Assembly (NCBI RefSeq): GCF_000685035.1
Contig: NZ_BAYB01000023.1
Location: 1-64,000 of the forward strand
Length of the DNA stretch: 64,000 nt
Reading direction: 5' to 3'
Source of the DNA: Paraburkholderia ferrariae NBRC 106233
GTDB taxonomy: Bacteria > Pseudomonadota > Gammaproteobacteria > Burkholderiales > Burkholderiaceae
Positions 1-9,203 of the stretch are shown in pieces. A program made the position numbers and the translations under genes. The notes below the pieces were generated by a model, which did no database searches, had not been told where the DNA came from, and was given only the letters and a program-made list of their open reading frames with translations. Every line of letters begins with the position of its first letter. Position 1 is the first letter of the stretch.

Positions 1-59
1 AACCCTGAAGGTTTGGACGCCTGACACCCTGCATTATGCTTTCAAATACGGGTTTTGGC

Positions 60-365
60 TCATACGCTGAGCGGCCCGGGCGCAATCGCGTCGATGAAGC
101 GTGCGAGCGCGATGTCGCGCGAGGTGAGGCCGTTGGCGTCGTGGGTGGAAAGCGTGATCTCGACGCGGTTATACACGTTGAACCACTCGGGATGGTGGTT
201 CATCTGCTCGGCCTTGATAGCCACGCGCGTCATGAAGCCGAAGGCCTCGTTGAAGTCGGCGAAGCGGAAGCTGCGCTGGATGGCGTCGCGCCCGGCCACG
301 GCCTGCCAGCCATGGAGTTCGGCGAGTTGGGTGGCGCGTTCTTCGGATGTGAGTCGATTGATCAT
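60..365 (-). CDS. phhB: Pterin-4a-carbinolamine dehydratase (PhhB)
   Basis: This 101-residue protein should dehydrate 4a-hydroxytetrahydrobiopterin and so recycle the pterin cofactor oxidised by phenylalanine hydroxylase. The family signature is visible as QMNHHPEWFNVYNRVEI followed by HDANGLTSRDIALA; the paired His residues and the Pro-Glu-Trp are the conserved active-site region. The length matches the roughly 100-residue family. An upstream in-frame start would add 21 residues, but the start chosen here (MINRLTSEER) has an AGGTG element just upstream and fits family length. It lies downstream of phhA on the same strand and is probably co-transcribed with it. Confidence 0.93.
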   Translation of the reverse strand: MINRLTSEERATQLAELHGWQAVAGRDAIQRSFRFADFNEAFGFMTRVAIKAEQMNHHPEWFNVYNRVEITLSTHDANGLTSRDIALARFIDAIAPGPLSV

Positions 366-491
366 TTCTACACCTGTCGTGATGCGGGCCCGGTGCGGGT
401 TCTCGGGGCCGATCAGCCATTTTTTCACGGATGGCGCCGGGGTGCGAGCAAAGTGGGCGGCCGGTCCGACGCGCAGCGGCGCCGGCGGGGG

Positions 492-1400
492 CTAGACGTC
501 CCCGTCTTCGAGCCAGCCTGCGCCCGTGCCGCGCGTGAGCACCGTATCGCCGGCGAGAACGTCGCCCGCGCCGAATGCGGGTCCATCCAGCAGCGCCGCG
601 GGATCGGCCAGACGCGCGGCCACCCCTTCGCCCAGCGCTTCGAAAAGCTGCCCGAACGACTCGATCACGAAGTAGGTCTTCTGGAACGTGTCGATGCGGT
701 AGCGCGTGCGAAGCACCCGGTCGAGATCGAACGCGATGCGGTTGGGCGCCTCGCTTTCCACGCTGTAGAGCGATTCGCCCTTGCTGGAGACGATGCCCGC
801 GCCGTAGATCTTGACGCCATGCGGCGCGCCGGCCTCGCGCATCAGGCCGAACTCCACCGTGTACCAGTAGAGCCTCGCGAGCAGCGTGAGCGCGCGCGCA
901 TCGCGTGCGTGCGCGGCAAGCGCCGCCTGACCATAGGCACGGATGGCATCGGCGAAAACCGGGTCGGTCAGGAGCGGCACGTGGCCGAACAGGTCGTGAA
1001 AGCAGTCCGGCTCCTGCAGATAGTCGAGCTGGTCCGGGCGGCGCATCCACCAGGTCACCGGAAAGCGCCGGTTAGCAAGGTGTTCGAAGAAAATGCGGTC
1101 GGGAACGAGGCCCGGCACCGCCACGATGCGCCAGCCCGTGGCCGGCATCAGGCGCTCGCTCACGGCCTCGAACGACGGCACGTGCGCAACGTTCAGCCCG
1201 AGGCTCTGCGCCCCCGAGAGAAAGGCATCGCTCGCGCGGCCTGCGAGGAGGGCGCTCTGGCGGCGGTACAACTGGTCCCAGACGGCGTGATCGACGGCGC
1301 CGTAACGCGCGAGCGGCTGGTCGATCGTGAAATCGGGACGGGTTTGTAGCCCGGCGTCGAACTGCTCCTGCAGCTTGGCGGTGGCGGCAGCGGCGGCCAT
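492..1400 (-). CDS. phhA: Phenylalanine 4-monooxygenase (PhhA)
   Basis: This enzyme hydroxylates L-phenylalanine to L-tyrosine using O2 and tetrahydropterin, the entry step of phenylalanine catabolism. The protein has 302 residues, typical of the bacterial monodomain form that lacks the mammalian regulatory domain. The non-haem iron ligands are visible as His135 and His140 in CFHDLFGHVPLL and Glu183 in YWYTVEFGL. The track start lies 19 residues further upstream, but MAAAAATAKLQ is preceded by a GTGGAG ribosome site and is preferred. It is followed on the same strand by phhB, which regenerates its cofactor, and is divergent from an Lrp/AsnC-type regulator that probably controls it. Confidence 0.95.
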   Translation of the reverse strand: MAAAAATAKLQEQFDAGLQTRPDFTIDQPLARYGAVDHAVWDQLYRRQSALLAGRASDAFLSGAQSLGLNVAHVPSFEAVSERLMPATGWRIVAVPGLVPDRIFFEHLANRRFPVTWWMRRPDQLDYLQEPDCFHDLFGHVPLLTDPVFADAIRAYGQAALAAHARDARALTLLARLYWYTVEFGLMREAGAPHGVKIYGAGIVSSKGESLYSVESEAPNRIAFDLDRVLRTRYRIDTFQKTYFVIESFGQLFEALGEGVAARLADPAALLDGPAFGAGDVLAGDTVLTRGTGAGWLEDGDV

Positions 1401-1487
1401 GTTTGTAACGCTCCACTCAATACGAATACGGAGATGCAAGTGTAGAGCGGGGTACACGCGGCGTGTGCGCGTATTGGGTGTCAGAAA

Positions 1488-1510
1488 GCGCTATTATGCA
1501 ATAATCGCGC
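1488..1510. promoter_or_regulatory. Inverted repeat between phhA and the Lrp-type gene
   Basis: Two 10-base arms, gcgctattat and ataatcgcgc, are separated by 3 bases and match at nine of ten positions. The element is AT-rich in a GC-rich background and lies in the short divergent intergenic region, about 90 bases from the phhA start and 17-32 bases before the regulator start. That is the expected place for an autoregulatory Lrp/AsnC operator. Binding is inferred, not shown. Confidence 0.5.
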
Positions 1511-1541
1511 ATCATAAACGGAATCGATGCGGAATTCATTC

Positions 1542-2033
1542 ATGCTTGAACTCGATCACTTCGATCTCGCGCTGCTGGACGTCCTGCAGCGCTTTGGCCG
1601 CGCCACGCATCAGCAACTGGGCGAACAGGTGCCGCTCTCGCCCTCGCAGATCGGCAGGCGCCTGCAGCGCCTCGAAGCTTCGGGGGTGATCGACGGGTAT
1701 CGCGTCGTGCTGCGGCCCGAGAAGCTGGGCCTCGGCGTCACCGCGTTCACGAGCCTGAAGCTCAAGCATCACGGCGACTCGATCATCGAGCAGTTCCAGC
1801 AGCAGATCGACGTGCTGCCCGAAGTGCTCGAATGCCATGCGGTGGTGGGCGACGCCGACTATCTGCTGCGTATCGTGGCGCCCGATCTGAACGCGCTGTC
1901 GTCGTTCGTCATGAAGAAGCTGATGCGCGTGCCCGGCGTGGATAGCGTGCGCTCGAACATCGTGCTCACCACGTTCAAGCGCAACGGGCCGCTGCCGCTG
2001 TCTCACCTGGAGCCGGGCGCGGGCGCGCCCTGA
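1542..2033 (+). CDS. Lrp/AsnC family transcriptional regulator
   Basis: This 163-residue DNA-binding protein has the two-domain layout of the feast/famine regulators. An N-terminal winged helix-turn-helix (THQQLGEQVPLSPSQIGRRL, about residues 20-45) is followed by a RAM effector domain (about residues 65-145) with an amino-acid-sensing topology. It begins 141 bases from the phhA start and is divergent from it. In Pseudomonas and Burkholderia such regulators often control the adjacent amino-acid catabolic genes, so phenylalanine or tyrosine sensing is a reasonable inference. An alternative in-frame ATG five codons upstream (1527) is also possible; the chosen start (MLELDHFDLALL) matches the usual family N-terminus. 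Confidence 0.88.
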   Translation: MLELDHFDLALLDVLQRFGRATHQQLGEQVPLSPSQIGRRLQRLEASGVIDGYRVVLRPEKLGLGVTAFTSLKLKHHGDSIIEQFQQQIDVLPEVLECHAVVGDADYLLRIVAPDLNALSSFVMKKLMRVPGVDSVRSNIVLTTFKRNGPLPLSHLEPGAGAP

Positions 2034-2060
2034 CTCCCGCTTCCGGCCGGCGCCGGAAAC

Positions 2061-2585
2061 TCAAGCCGCGACCGGCGTATTGAGCAGATCGACGTAGGCG
2101 ACCGCCACAAGGTCGCCCTCTTCTACGCCGAGCTTCTTGAACATCGCGTGGGCTTCGGCCTCGCCGCCCTCGTCGTCGTCGTCGGGGCCGAGCACCACTT
2201 CGAGCTCGACGAAGTCGCCGAGGCCATCCACACGGTCCAGGTGGATGCGCGTGCGGCCCACCAGGTACACGTGGCGCTCCTTCGAGACGATGCCGCGCGT
2301 GGTCAGCGCCGTGGCGAGCAGCGCGTGCATGGCCTCCGCATTGGTCACCGGGCTGCGCGTGTAGTACGAGGCCTTCGGGCCGTCGCGGTCGTCGCGCTGG
2401 TAGAAGATCAGCTCGGGCGGCGTGCCGTCGTCGAACTGGCGCAGCTTGAGGCGGCCGCGCGGGACGTCGTAGAAGAAGTCCTGCTGGCGAAAGATCAGCG
2501 GAGCGTCGGGGGCGATCCGGGCGGCGCGCTCGCGCAGCGCGTCGAATTCGCGGGCGCGGGCTTTGATTTCAATGTTGCGGGCCAT
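2061..2585 (-). CDS. CYTH domain protein (class IV adenylate cyclase / triphosphatase-like)
   Basis: This 174-residue protein opens with MARNIEIKAR, which carries the ExK-type signature of the CYTH superfamily (CyaB adenylate cyclases, thiamine triphosphatase, inorganic triphosphatases). It also has the alternating charged strands of a triphosphate tunnel (LKLRQF, ELIFYQRDDR, SKERHVYLVGRTRIHLD, FVELEVVL). These enzymes bind triphosphorylated substrates with divalent metals. The substrate cannot be assigned from the sequence. The start is set by an AGGAG motif close upstream and the family N-terminus; the longer frame adds 46 non-homologous residues. It is convergent with the Lrp-type gene, with a weak GC hairpin at 2041-2058 between them. 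Confidence 0.85.
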   Translation of the reverse strand: MARNIEIKARAREFDALRERAARIAPDAPLIFRQQDFFYDVPRGRLKLRQFDDGTPPELIFYQRDDRDGPKASYYTRSPVTNAEAMHALLATALTTRGIVSKERHVYLVGRTRIHLDRVDGLGDFVELEVVLGPDDDDEGGEAEAHAMFKKLGVEEGDLVAVAYVDLLNTPVAA

Positions 2586-2732
2586 GCAAGCTCCTGTCTG
2601 TCGAGGGTACGAAGGGGGCGGAAGGCTACGATTCGCGCGGGCGAAATTCGAATCTAGCAAAACTTGCGTGACGCCGCTGTTACACCGCGCTGGCCGCAGC
2701 GTTGGCTTCACGCGCGCCCTCATGAGCGGCGC

Positions 2733-3620
2733 TCATATCGCCCATTGGGTCTCGATGGCCTTGAGCGCGGCCGCGATGGCCGGCTCGTCGCGGCGCGAAT
2801 CGAGCGTAATGAAGGTGAGTTCGGTGGGCACCGTCACGCCCTCCACGATGGTGAGCGCGTGCGCGTGCGCCTCGGCAATCGCGGTGGCGTCGCGCGCCAG
2901 CGTGAGTCCCACGCCCGACTTCACGAGGTCGAGCATCGACGGCTCCTGGTCCACCTCGGCAACCTTCACGGGCCTGGCGTTCGCGGCTTCGAACAGGTGC
3001 GTCAGCAGCCGGTTGTGCGCGGAGGCGGGCGGTGTCCAGATCCAGGGGAGCGCGGCGAGCGAACGCCAGTCGCGCGCGCCTTTCACGCGGTCCTTCCAGC
3101 CCGCGGGCGCGAGCACACGGTACTGGAAGCGCGTGAGCGTGAGGGTGTGGAAGGCGGCCGCGTCCGGGCCCGGCTGGCCGATGTAGTAGCCCACGTCGAG
3201 TTCGCGCGCGCGCACCTGGTCGAGCACCCAGCCCGACATGCCGTGGCGCAGCGCCGTTTCGATCTGCGGCCAGTTTTCCACCAGTTGCCGCAGGAAGCCG
3301 CCGAGGCGCAGGAACGCGGGATCGAGGATCGTACCGATGCGCAGGCGCCCGCGCACCTCGTGGCGCAGCGCAGCAGCGGCGCGCTGCACGTCGCCGGCGG
3401 CGGCGAGCGCCCGTTCGGCATGCGGCAGCAGCGCCTGGCCGTCGCGCGTGAGCGCGAGGCCGTGCGAGGTGCGCGTGAAGAGCGCGACGCCGAGTGTCTC
3501 CTGGAGGTGCTTGATCTGCAGGCTCACGGCGGGCTGCGTCAGATGCAGATGCCCCGCCGCGCGCGTGAGATTGCCCTCGCGGGCGACCGTGACGAAGGCG
3601 CGGAGCAAGGTCAGGTCCAT
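2733..3620 (-). CDS. LysR family transcriptional regulator
   Basis: This 295-residue regulator shows the LysR layout. The N-terminal winged helix-turn-helix (MDLTLLRAFVTVAREGNLTRAAGHLHLTQPAVSLQIKHL, residues 1-40; motif split here only by length) is followed by a linker helix and a periplasmic-binding-like effector domain (about residues 90-290). It is transcribed away from the adjacent methylmalonate-semialdehyde dehydrogenase gene with 112 bases between starts, the classic LysR regulator-target arrangement. It therefore probably controls the mmsA-GMC genes, though the inducer is unknown. Confidence 0.9.
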   Translation of the reverse strand: MDLTLLRAFVTVAREGNLTRAAGHLHLTQPAVSLQIKHLQETLGVALFTRTSHGLALTRDGQALLPHAERALAAAGDVQRAAAALRHEVRGRLRIGTILDPAFLRLGGFLRQLVENWPQIETALRHGMSGWVLDQVRARELDVGYYIGQPGPDAAAFHTLTLTRFQYRVLAPAGWKDRVKGARDWRSLAALPWIWTPPASAHNRLLTHLFEAANARPVKVAEVDQEPSMLDLVKSGVGLTLARDATAIAEAHAHALTIVEGVTVPTELTFITLDSRRDEPAIAAALKAIETQWAI

Positions 3621-3668
3621 AGCCTGATATTAACCCGCCTTATATCGCTATTGAGCATTAATCATTGG

Positions 3669-3689
3669 ATCGCCGCGCGCATTGGCGAT
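3669..3689. promoter_or_regulatory. Inverted repeat in the LysR/mmsA divergent intergenic region
   Basis: The arms atcgcc (3669-3674) and ggcgat (3684-3689) flank nine bases in the short divergent region, within AT-rich DNA that also holds the tracts tattaacc and gcattaatcattgg. LysR proteins bind short dyads in exactly this position. The match to a T-N11-A box is only approximate, so this is a candidate site. Confidence 0.35.
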
Positions 3690-3732
3690 TACGCTTCTTG
3701 CTGATTCAGACGAACAGACAAAAGAGGCACAC

Positions 3733-5256
3733 ATGGGCGAGACACATCTGAACGACACGGGCGTACGCACGCTCGCGCACCACGTCAACGGCAAGCCGCA
3801 AAGCGGCACGGGCGAGCGCTACGGCGATGTCTTCAACCCGGCCACCGGCAAGGTCGGCGCGCGCGTGCCGCTCGCCACCGTGACCGAAGTCGATGCCGCC
3901 GTGGCCGCGGCGAACGCGGCGTTTCCCGCCTGGAGCGAGATGCCGCCCGTCAAGCGCGCGCGCATCCTCTTCAAGTTCAAGGATCTGCTCGACCAGCACC
4001 ATGACGAGCTCGCCGAACTCATCACGCGCGAGCACGGCAAGGTATTTTCGGACGCGAAGGGCGAGGTGATGCGCGGCATCGAAATCGTCGAGTTCGCGTG
4101 CGGCATTCCGAATCTCCTGAAGACCGATTTCACCGACCAGATCGGCGGCGGCATCGACAACTGGAACCTGCGGCAGCCGCTGGGCGTCGTCGCCGGCATC
4201 ACGCCGTTCAACTTTCCGATGATGGTGCCGTGCTGGATGTTTCCGGTGGCGCTCGCGTGCGGCAACACCTTCGTGCTGAAGCCTTCGGAGCGCGATCCCT
4301 CGGCGTCGCTGCGCCTTGCCGAACTGCTCAAGGAAGCGGGCCTGCCCGACGGCGTTTTCAACGTCGTGCACGGCGACAAGGTGGCCGTGGACGCCCTCCT
4401 CGCGCATCCCGACGTCACGGCGCTCTCGTTCGTCGGCTCCACGCCGATCGCCGAATACATCTACACGGAAGGCACGAAGCACGGCAAGCGCGTGCAGGCG
4501 CTGGGCGGCGCGAAGAACCACCTCGTCGTGATGCCGGACGCCGACCTCGACCAGGCGGTCGATGCGCTGATCGGCGCGGCCTACGGCTCGGCGGGCGAGC
4601 GCTGCATGGCGATATCGGTGGCTGTGGCCGTGGGCCACGTCGCCGATGAACTCGTCGAGCGCCTCACGCCGCGCGTGAAGGCGCTGAAGATCGGCAACGG
4701 CATGGACAGCGCCTCCGAAATGGGCCCGCTCGTCACGGGCGCGCATCGCGCGAAGGTGAAGGGCTATATCGACGCCGGCGTGAGCGCGGGCGCGAAGCTC
4801 GTGGTGGATGGCCGCACGCATGCGGTCGAGGGCCACGAGGAGGGCTTCTTCCTCGGCGGCACGCTGTTCGACGACGTGAAGACCGACATGACGATCTACA
4901 AGGAAGAGATCTTCGGCCCGGTGCTTTGCGTGGTGCGCGTGCCCGATTTCGCGAGCGCGGTCGAGCTCATCAATCGCCACGAGTTCGCCAACGGCGTGTC
5001 GCTCTTCACCTCGGACGGCGGCGTGGCGCGGGCGTTCTCGCGCCAGATCAAGGTGGGCATGGTGGGCATCAACGTGCCGATTCCGGTGCCCATGGCGTGG
5101 CACTCGTTCGGCGGCTGGAAGCGCTCGCTGTTCGGCGATCACCATGCGTATGGCGAAGAAGGCGTGCGTTTCTACACGCGCTACAAGAGCATCATGCAGC
5201 GCTGGCCGGACAGCATCGCGAAGGGCGCCGAATTCACCATGCCCGTCGCGAAGTGA
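3733..5256 (+). CDS. mmsA: CoA-acylating methylmalonate-semialdehyde dehydrogenase
   Basis: This 507-residue aldehyde dehydrogenase converts (methyl)malonate semialdehyde plus CoA and NAD+ to propionyl- or acetyl-CoA in valine, beta-alanine or myo-inositol breakdown. Visible features are the conserved FNFPMMVPCWMFPVAL segment of this subfamily, the nucleotide-binding LSFVGSTPIAEYIY, and the catalytic Cys291 in GSAGERCMAIS. The family-typical ending HSFGGWKRSLFGDHHAYGEE is also present. The start follows an AAAGAGG ribosome site; the frame itself extends 17 codons upstream into the LysR intergenic region. A GMC oxidoreductase follows on the same strand after a 178-base gap, which fits a small catabolic unit under the divergent LysR regulator. 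Confidence 0.93.
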   Translation: MGETHLNDTGVRTLAHHVNGKPQSGTGERYGDVFNPATGKVGARVPLATVTEVDAAVAAANAAFPAWSEMPPVKRARILFKFKDLLDQHHDELAELITREHGKVFSDAKGEVMRGIEIVEFACGIPNLLKTDFTDQIGGGIDNWNLRQPLGVVAGITPFNFPMMVPCWMFPVALACGNTFVLKPSERDPSASLRLAELLKEAGLPDGVFNVVHGDKVAVDALLAHPDVTALSFVGSTPIAEYIYTEGTKHGKRVQALGGAKNHLVVMPDADLDQAVDALIGAAYGSAGERCMAISVAVAVGHVADELVERLTPRVKALKIGNGMDSASEMGPLVTGAHRAKVKGYIDAGVSAGAKLVVDGRTHAVEGHEEGFFLGGTLFDDVKTDMTIYKEEIFGPVLCVVRVPDFASAVELINRHEFANGVSLFTSDGGVARAFSRQIKVGMVGINVPIPVPMAWHSFGGWKRSLFGDHHAYGEEGVRFYTRYKSIMQRWPDSIAKGAEFTMPVAK

Positions 5257-5339
5257 GCACGCAGAACAAGAACGCGTAGGAAAGCGAAATAACGGATGCG
5301 GGCGGCGTACCGGCGCCCGCATCGGAAGTGCCAGAACAA

Positions 5340-5406
5340 TCAGGCCGAAGCAAGGCTGAGCCGAGGCCACAGTCAGGCCGAAGCGTGGCCAAAGCGTGGC
5401 CAAAGC
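5340..5406 (+). repeat. Short direct repeats ahead of the GMC oxidoreductase
   Basis: The intergenic stretch holds two copies of tcaggccgaagc (5340-5351 and 5373-5384). An exact tandem pair of gtggccaaagc follows (5385-5395 and 5396-5406). The units are 11-12 bases, about one helical turn. They may be a binding array or simply slippage products. Confidence 0.6.
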
Positions 5407-5434
5407 CAACCCGGCCATCGAGCAGGAGACAAGC

Positions 5435-7153
5435 ATGCCCGCGACCCAGGAACCCACGGGAGGACGACCGTCCTCGCGCCGCCTCGAAGGCGAGTTCGAT
5501 TACGTGATCGTGGGGGCCGGCACGGCCGGCTGCGTGCTCGCCAACCGCCTCACCGAAGATCCGGCTGTTTCCGTGCTGCTGCTCGAAGCAGGCGGTCAGG
5601 ACGACTACCACTGGATTCACATTCCCGTCGGCTACCTCTACTGCATCGGCAATCCGCGCACGGACTGGCTCTACAAAACGCAGGCGGAAGCGGGCCTGAA
5701 CGGGCGAGCGCTGTCTTATCCGCGCGGGCGCGTGCTGGGCGGGTCCTCGTCGATCAACGGCATGATCTATATGCGCGGCCAGCGCGAGGACTACGACGCC
5801 TGGGCACGCGAGACCGGCGATGCGTCGTGGTCGTGGGACGCCGTGCTGCCCGTGTTCCGGCGCAGCGAGGACTATCACGGCGGTGCGGGCGAGTTCCACG
5901 GCGCGGGCGGCGAATGGCGCGTGGAGAAGCAGCGCCTCAAGTGGAAGATTCTCGAATCGTTTGCGCAGGCAGCCACGGAGCAGGGCATTGCCGCCACCGA
6001 CGACTTCAATCGCGGCGACAACAGCGGCGTCGGCTATTTCGACGTGAACCAGAAGCGCGGCGTGCGCTGGAACGCATCGAAGGCATTCTTGCGCGCCGCG
6101 ATGAAGCGCCCGAATCTCACCACGGTGACGGGCGCGCTCACCGAACGTGTGATCTTCGAAGGCAAGCGCTGCGTGGGGGTCGAATACCGCGGCGGCGGCC
6201 TGGATTACGTGGCGCGTGCGCGCGGCGAAGTGATTCTCTGCGCGGGCGCCGTGAACTCGCCGCAGTTGCTCGAACTTTCCGGCATCGGCGATGCCCGGCG
6301 GCTCGCGGATCACGGCATCCCGGTGGTGCAGGACCTGCGCGGCGTGGGCGAGAACCTGCAGGATCATCTGCAACTGCGCATGGCGTATCGCGTGAACGGC
6401 GTGCGCACGCTCAACACGGCTTCCGCGCACTGGTGGGGCAAGCTCATGATCGGCCTGCAGTACGCGCTCCTCCAGAGCGGGCCGATGTCGATGGCGCCAT
6501 CCCAGCTCGGCGCTTTCGCGAAGTCCGACCCCGACGATCCGGCGCTCACGCGCCCCGACCTCGAATATCACGTGCAGCCGCTCTCGCTCGAACGCTTCGG
6601 CGAACCGCTGCACCGTTTCAATGCGTTTACGGCCTCGGTGTGCAATCTGCGGCCCACGTCGCGCGGCAGCATTCACATCGCCAGCCCCGATCCGGCGGCC
6701 GCGCCCTTGATCGCACCGAACTATCTTTCGACCGATCACGACCGGCGCGTGGCCGCGAACGCCCTGCGCCTCACGCGCCGCATCGCGGGCTCGCCGGCGC
6801 TCGCGCGCTACCGGCCCGAGGAAATCCTGCCGGGCACGGCATTCCAGACCGAGGCGCAGCTGCGCGAGGCGGCGGGCAACATCGGCACGACGATCTTCCA
6901 TCCGGTGGGAACCTGCCGCATGGGCCGCGCCGACGATGCCGGCGCCGTGGTGGATTCGCGCCTGCGCGTGCGCGGGGTAGAGGGGCTGCGCGTGGTGGAT
7001 GCGTCGGTGATGCCGTTTATTACATCGGGCAATACGAATTCGCCGACGCTGATGATTGCCGAACGCGCCGCCGCCATGATGCGCGCCGACCGCAACGAAG
7101 GGGCGAGCGCGCGCTCGAGCGTCGATGCCGCTGCTCCGTTGGCCGTGAGCTGA
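5435..7153 (+). CDS. GMC family FAD-dependent oxidoreductase (alcohol/choline dehydrogenase-like)
   Basis: This 572-residue flavoprotein belongs to the glucose-methanol-choline family. It shows the FAD-binding FDYVIVGAGTAGCVLANRL near residue 20, GMC signature 1 (PRGRVLGGSSSINGMIYMRG), signature 2 (GAVNSPQLLELSGIG) and the C-terminal HPVGTCRMG and SGNTNSPTLMIAERAA segments with the active-site His and Asn. Such enzymes oxidise primary alcohols or polyols to aldehydes. Position after mmsA suggests it supplies or handles an aldehyde in the same pathway, but the substrate is not known. The start was chosen for the AGGAGAC ribosome site; a GTG 13 codons upstream (5396) lies within the tandem repeats. 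Confidence 0.9.
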   Translation: MPATQEPTGGRPSSRRLEGEFDYVIVGAGTAGCVLANRLTEDPAVSVLLLEAGGQDDYHWIHIPVGYLYCIGNPRTDWLYKTQAEAGLNGRALSYPRGRVLGGSSSINGMIYMRGQREDYDAWARETGDASWSWDAVLPVFRRSEDYHGGAGEFHGAGGEWRVEKQRLKWKILESFAQAATEQGIAATDDFNRGDNSGVGYFDVNQKRGVRWNASKAFLRAAMKRPNLTTVTGALTERVIFEGKRCVGVEYRGGGLDYVARARGEVILCAGAVNSPQLLELSGIGDARRLADHGIPVVQDLRGVGENLQDHLQLRMAYRVNGVRTLNTASAHWWGKLMIGLQYALLQSGPMSMAPSQLGAFAKSDPDDPALTRPDLEYHVQPLSLERFGEPLHRFNAFTASVCNLRPTSRGSIHIASPDPAAAPLIAPNYLSTDHDRRVAANALRLTRRIAGSPALARYRPEEILPGTAFQTEAQLREAAGNIGTTIFHPVGTCRMGRADDAGAVVDSRLRVRGVEGLRVVDASVMPFITSGNTNSPTLMIAERAAAMMRADRNEGASARSSVDAAAPLAVS

Positions 7154-7539
7154 CCGATGCGCTGAAACACGGCCAGCGCAGCGCACTATCCAGGACGCGC
7201 GCCCGAGGTTTCGGGCGCGCGCGGCGGCGCTCATCCCAAGCCCGCGAGCGTGCGGACGGCCCACGCGAACGCACCGATAATGTGCTGCGATCGCACGCCC
7301 ATCATGTAGCCAACTCCTTTCATCCCAGCATGGTCACATCGCGACCCGCGGGCGCAAACCCTAAGTGCAAATCCCAATGATTGCGGTGCATCATTGGTGA
7401 GACAATGCGCGAAACCGGTCGGTGTGGAGACGCTTCCAGCGATGCTGAAAAGCGGGCCCGCCGATCGGTGTCTGCATTCGTGCGGCGGCTCGCGCGAACA
7501 ACGTGCGCAGTAACGCCTTTACATCGCGTGGAAGGGGAC
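7154..7539. other. Intergenic region between the GMC gene and the first liv operon
   Basis: No credible gene is seen here. The region holds a perfect 11-base-pair GC hairpin at 7196-7221 (loop ggtt), which lacks a T-run but may end the GMC transcript. It also holds an 8-base inverted repeat at 7374-7397 and the upstream region of the liv operon. Reading frames crossing it are antisense or out-of-frame artefacts of high GC. Confidence 0.6.
7374..7397. promoter_or_regulatory. Perfect 8-base inverted repeat upstream of the first liv operon
   Basis: ccaatgat and atcattgg are perfect complements separated by 8 bases, lying about 150 bases before the first ATPase gene. The element is AT-richer than its surroundings. 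It is a candidate operator for an amino-acid-responsive regulator; no regulator gene is adjacent. Confidence 0.4.
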
Positions 7540-8315
7540 ATGATTCTCGGCGACACGATTCTGGAAACCCGCGGCCTCACCAAACAGTTCAAAGGCTTCA
7601 CGGCCGTGAACGGAGTAAACCTGCGCGTGTGCCGCGGCACGATACACGCGCTGATCGGGCCCAATGGAGCAGGCAAGACCACCTGCTTCAACCTGCTCAC
7701 CAAATTCCTCGAACCGAGCGACGGGCGCATCGTCTTCAACGGCATCGACATCACGCACGAGCGGCCCGCGCAGATCGCGCGGCGCGGCATCATCCGCTCG
7801 TTCCAGATCTCGGCGGTGTTTCCGCATCTCACGGCGCTGCAGAACGTGCGGATCGGGCTGCAACGCGCGCTCGGCACCACCTATCACTTCTGGAAGAGCG
7901 AGCGCACGCTCGCCGAACTGGACGATCGCGCCATGGATCTGCTCACGCAGGTGGGCCTGACCGATTTCGCGGGCGTGCCCACCGTCGAGCTCGCCTATGG
8001 ACGCAAGCGCGCGCTCGAAATCGCCACGACGCTCGCGATGGAGCCCGAACTGATGCTGCTCGACGAGCCGACCCAGGGGATGGGCCACGAAGACGTGGAC
8101 CGCGTGACGGCGCTCATCAAGAAGGTGTCGAGCGGCCGTACGATCCTGATGGTCGAGCACAACATGAACGTGATCGCGGGCATCTCCGACACGATTACGG
8201 TCCTGCAGCGCGGCGAGGTGCTGGCCGAAGGCAGCTACGCCGAAGTGTCGAAGAATCCGCTCGTGACGGAGGCCTATATGGGCAGCGCGGACGCGGCCCT
8301 GGCGGGAGCCCACGC

Positions 8316-8319
<4 letters not shown>
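7540..8319 (+). CDS. HAAT/LivG-type ABC transporter ATP-binding protein
   Basis: This 259-residue cytoplasmic ATPase belongs to a branched-chain-amino-acid-type importer. It has an intact Walker A (GPNGAGKTT), Walker B (ELMLLDEPTQG) and the H-loop (MVEHNMNVI), but its signature reads LAYGRKRALEIA instead of the LAYGQQR usual in LivG. The insert after Walker A and the C-terminal AYMGSADAALAG tail are LivG-like. The start at MILGDTILETRGL follows GAAGGGG; the longer frame upstream is not conserved in style. Its stop overlaps the next ATPase start by four bases (ATGA), so the two are translationally coupled. It is the first gene of a five-gene operon. Confidence 0.9.
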
Positions 8320-9074
<755 letters not shown>

Positions 9075-9203
9075 GATCCAGAGGGACACGCGTCGCGGCC
9101 GGCGCAATGCGCCTGCCGTGCCGCGTGCGATGTGCCTGTTTTGCTGTTTTGCCTCCGCTGTCAAGCCCGGATAACAATGCAACCAGAAAAGAAGGAGACT
9201 GCA

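Noticed and set aside
1..59. Possible gene end before phhB
   Set aside because: Too little sequence to support any feature; only the downstream end of the phhAB transcript is present.
169..177. DnaA-box-like ttatacacg in phhB
   Set aside because: One mismatch at a conserved end position, inside a coding region and isolated.
3706..5457. Very long open frame antisense to mmsA (583 codons)
   Set aside because: Rich in Arg, His and Ala with no domain; a normal shadow of a high-GC gene with strong third-position bias. The same applies to long antisense frames over GMC (5234-7264), liv (8274-10550), atpA (27480-29735), priA (37494-39866) and putA (42202-46140).
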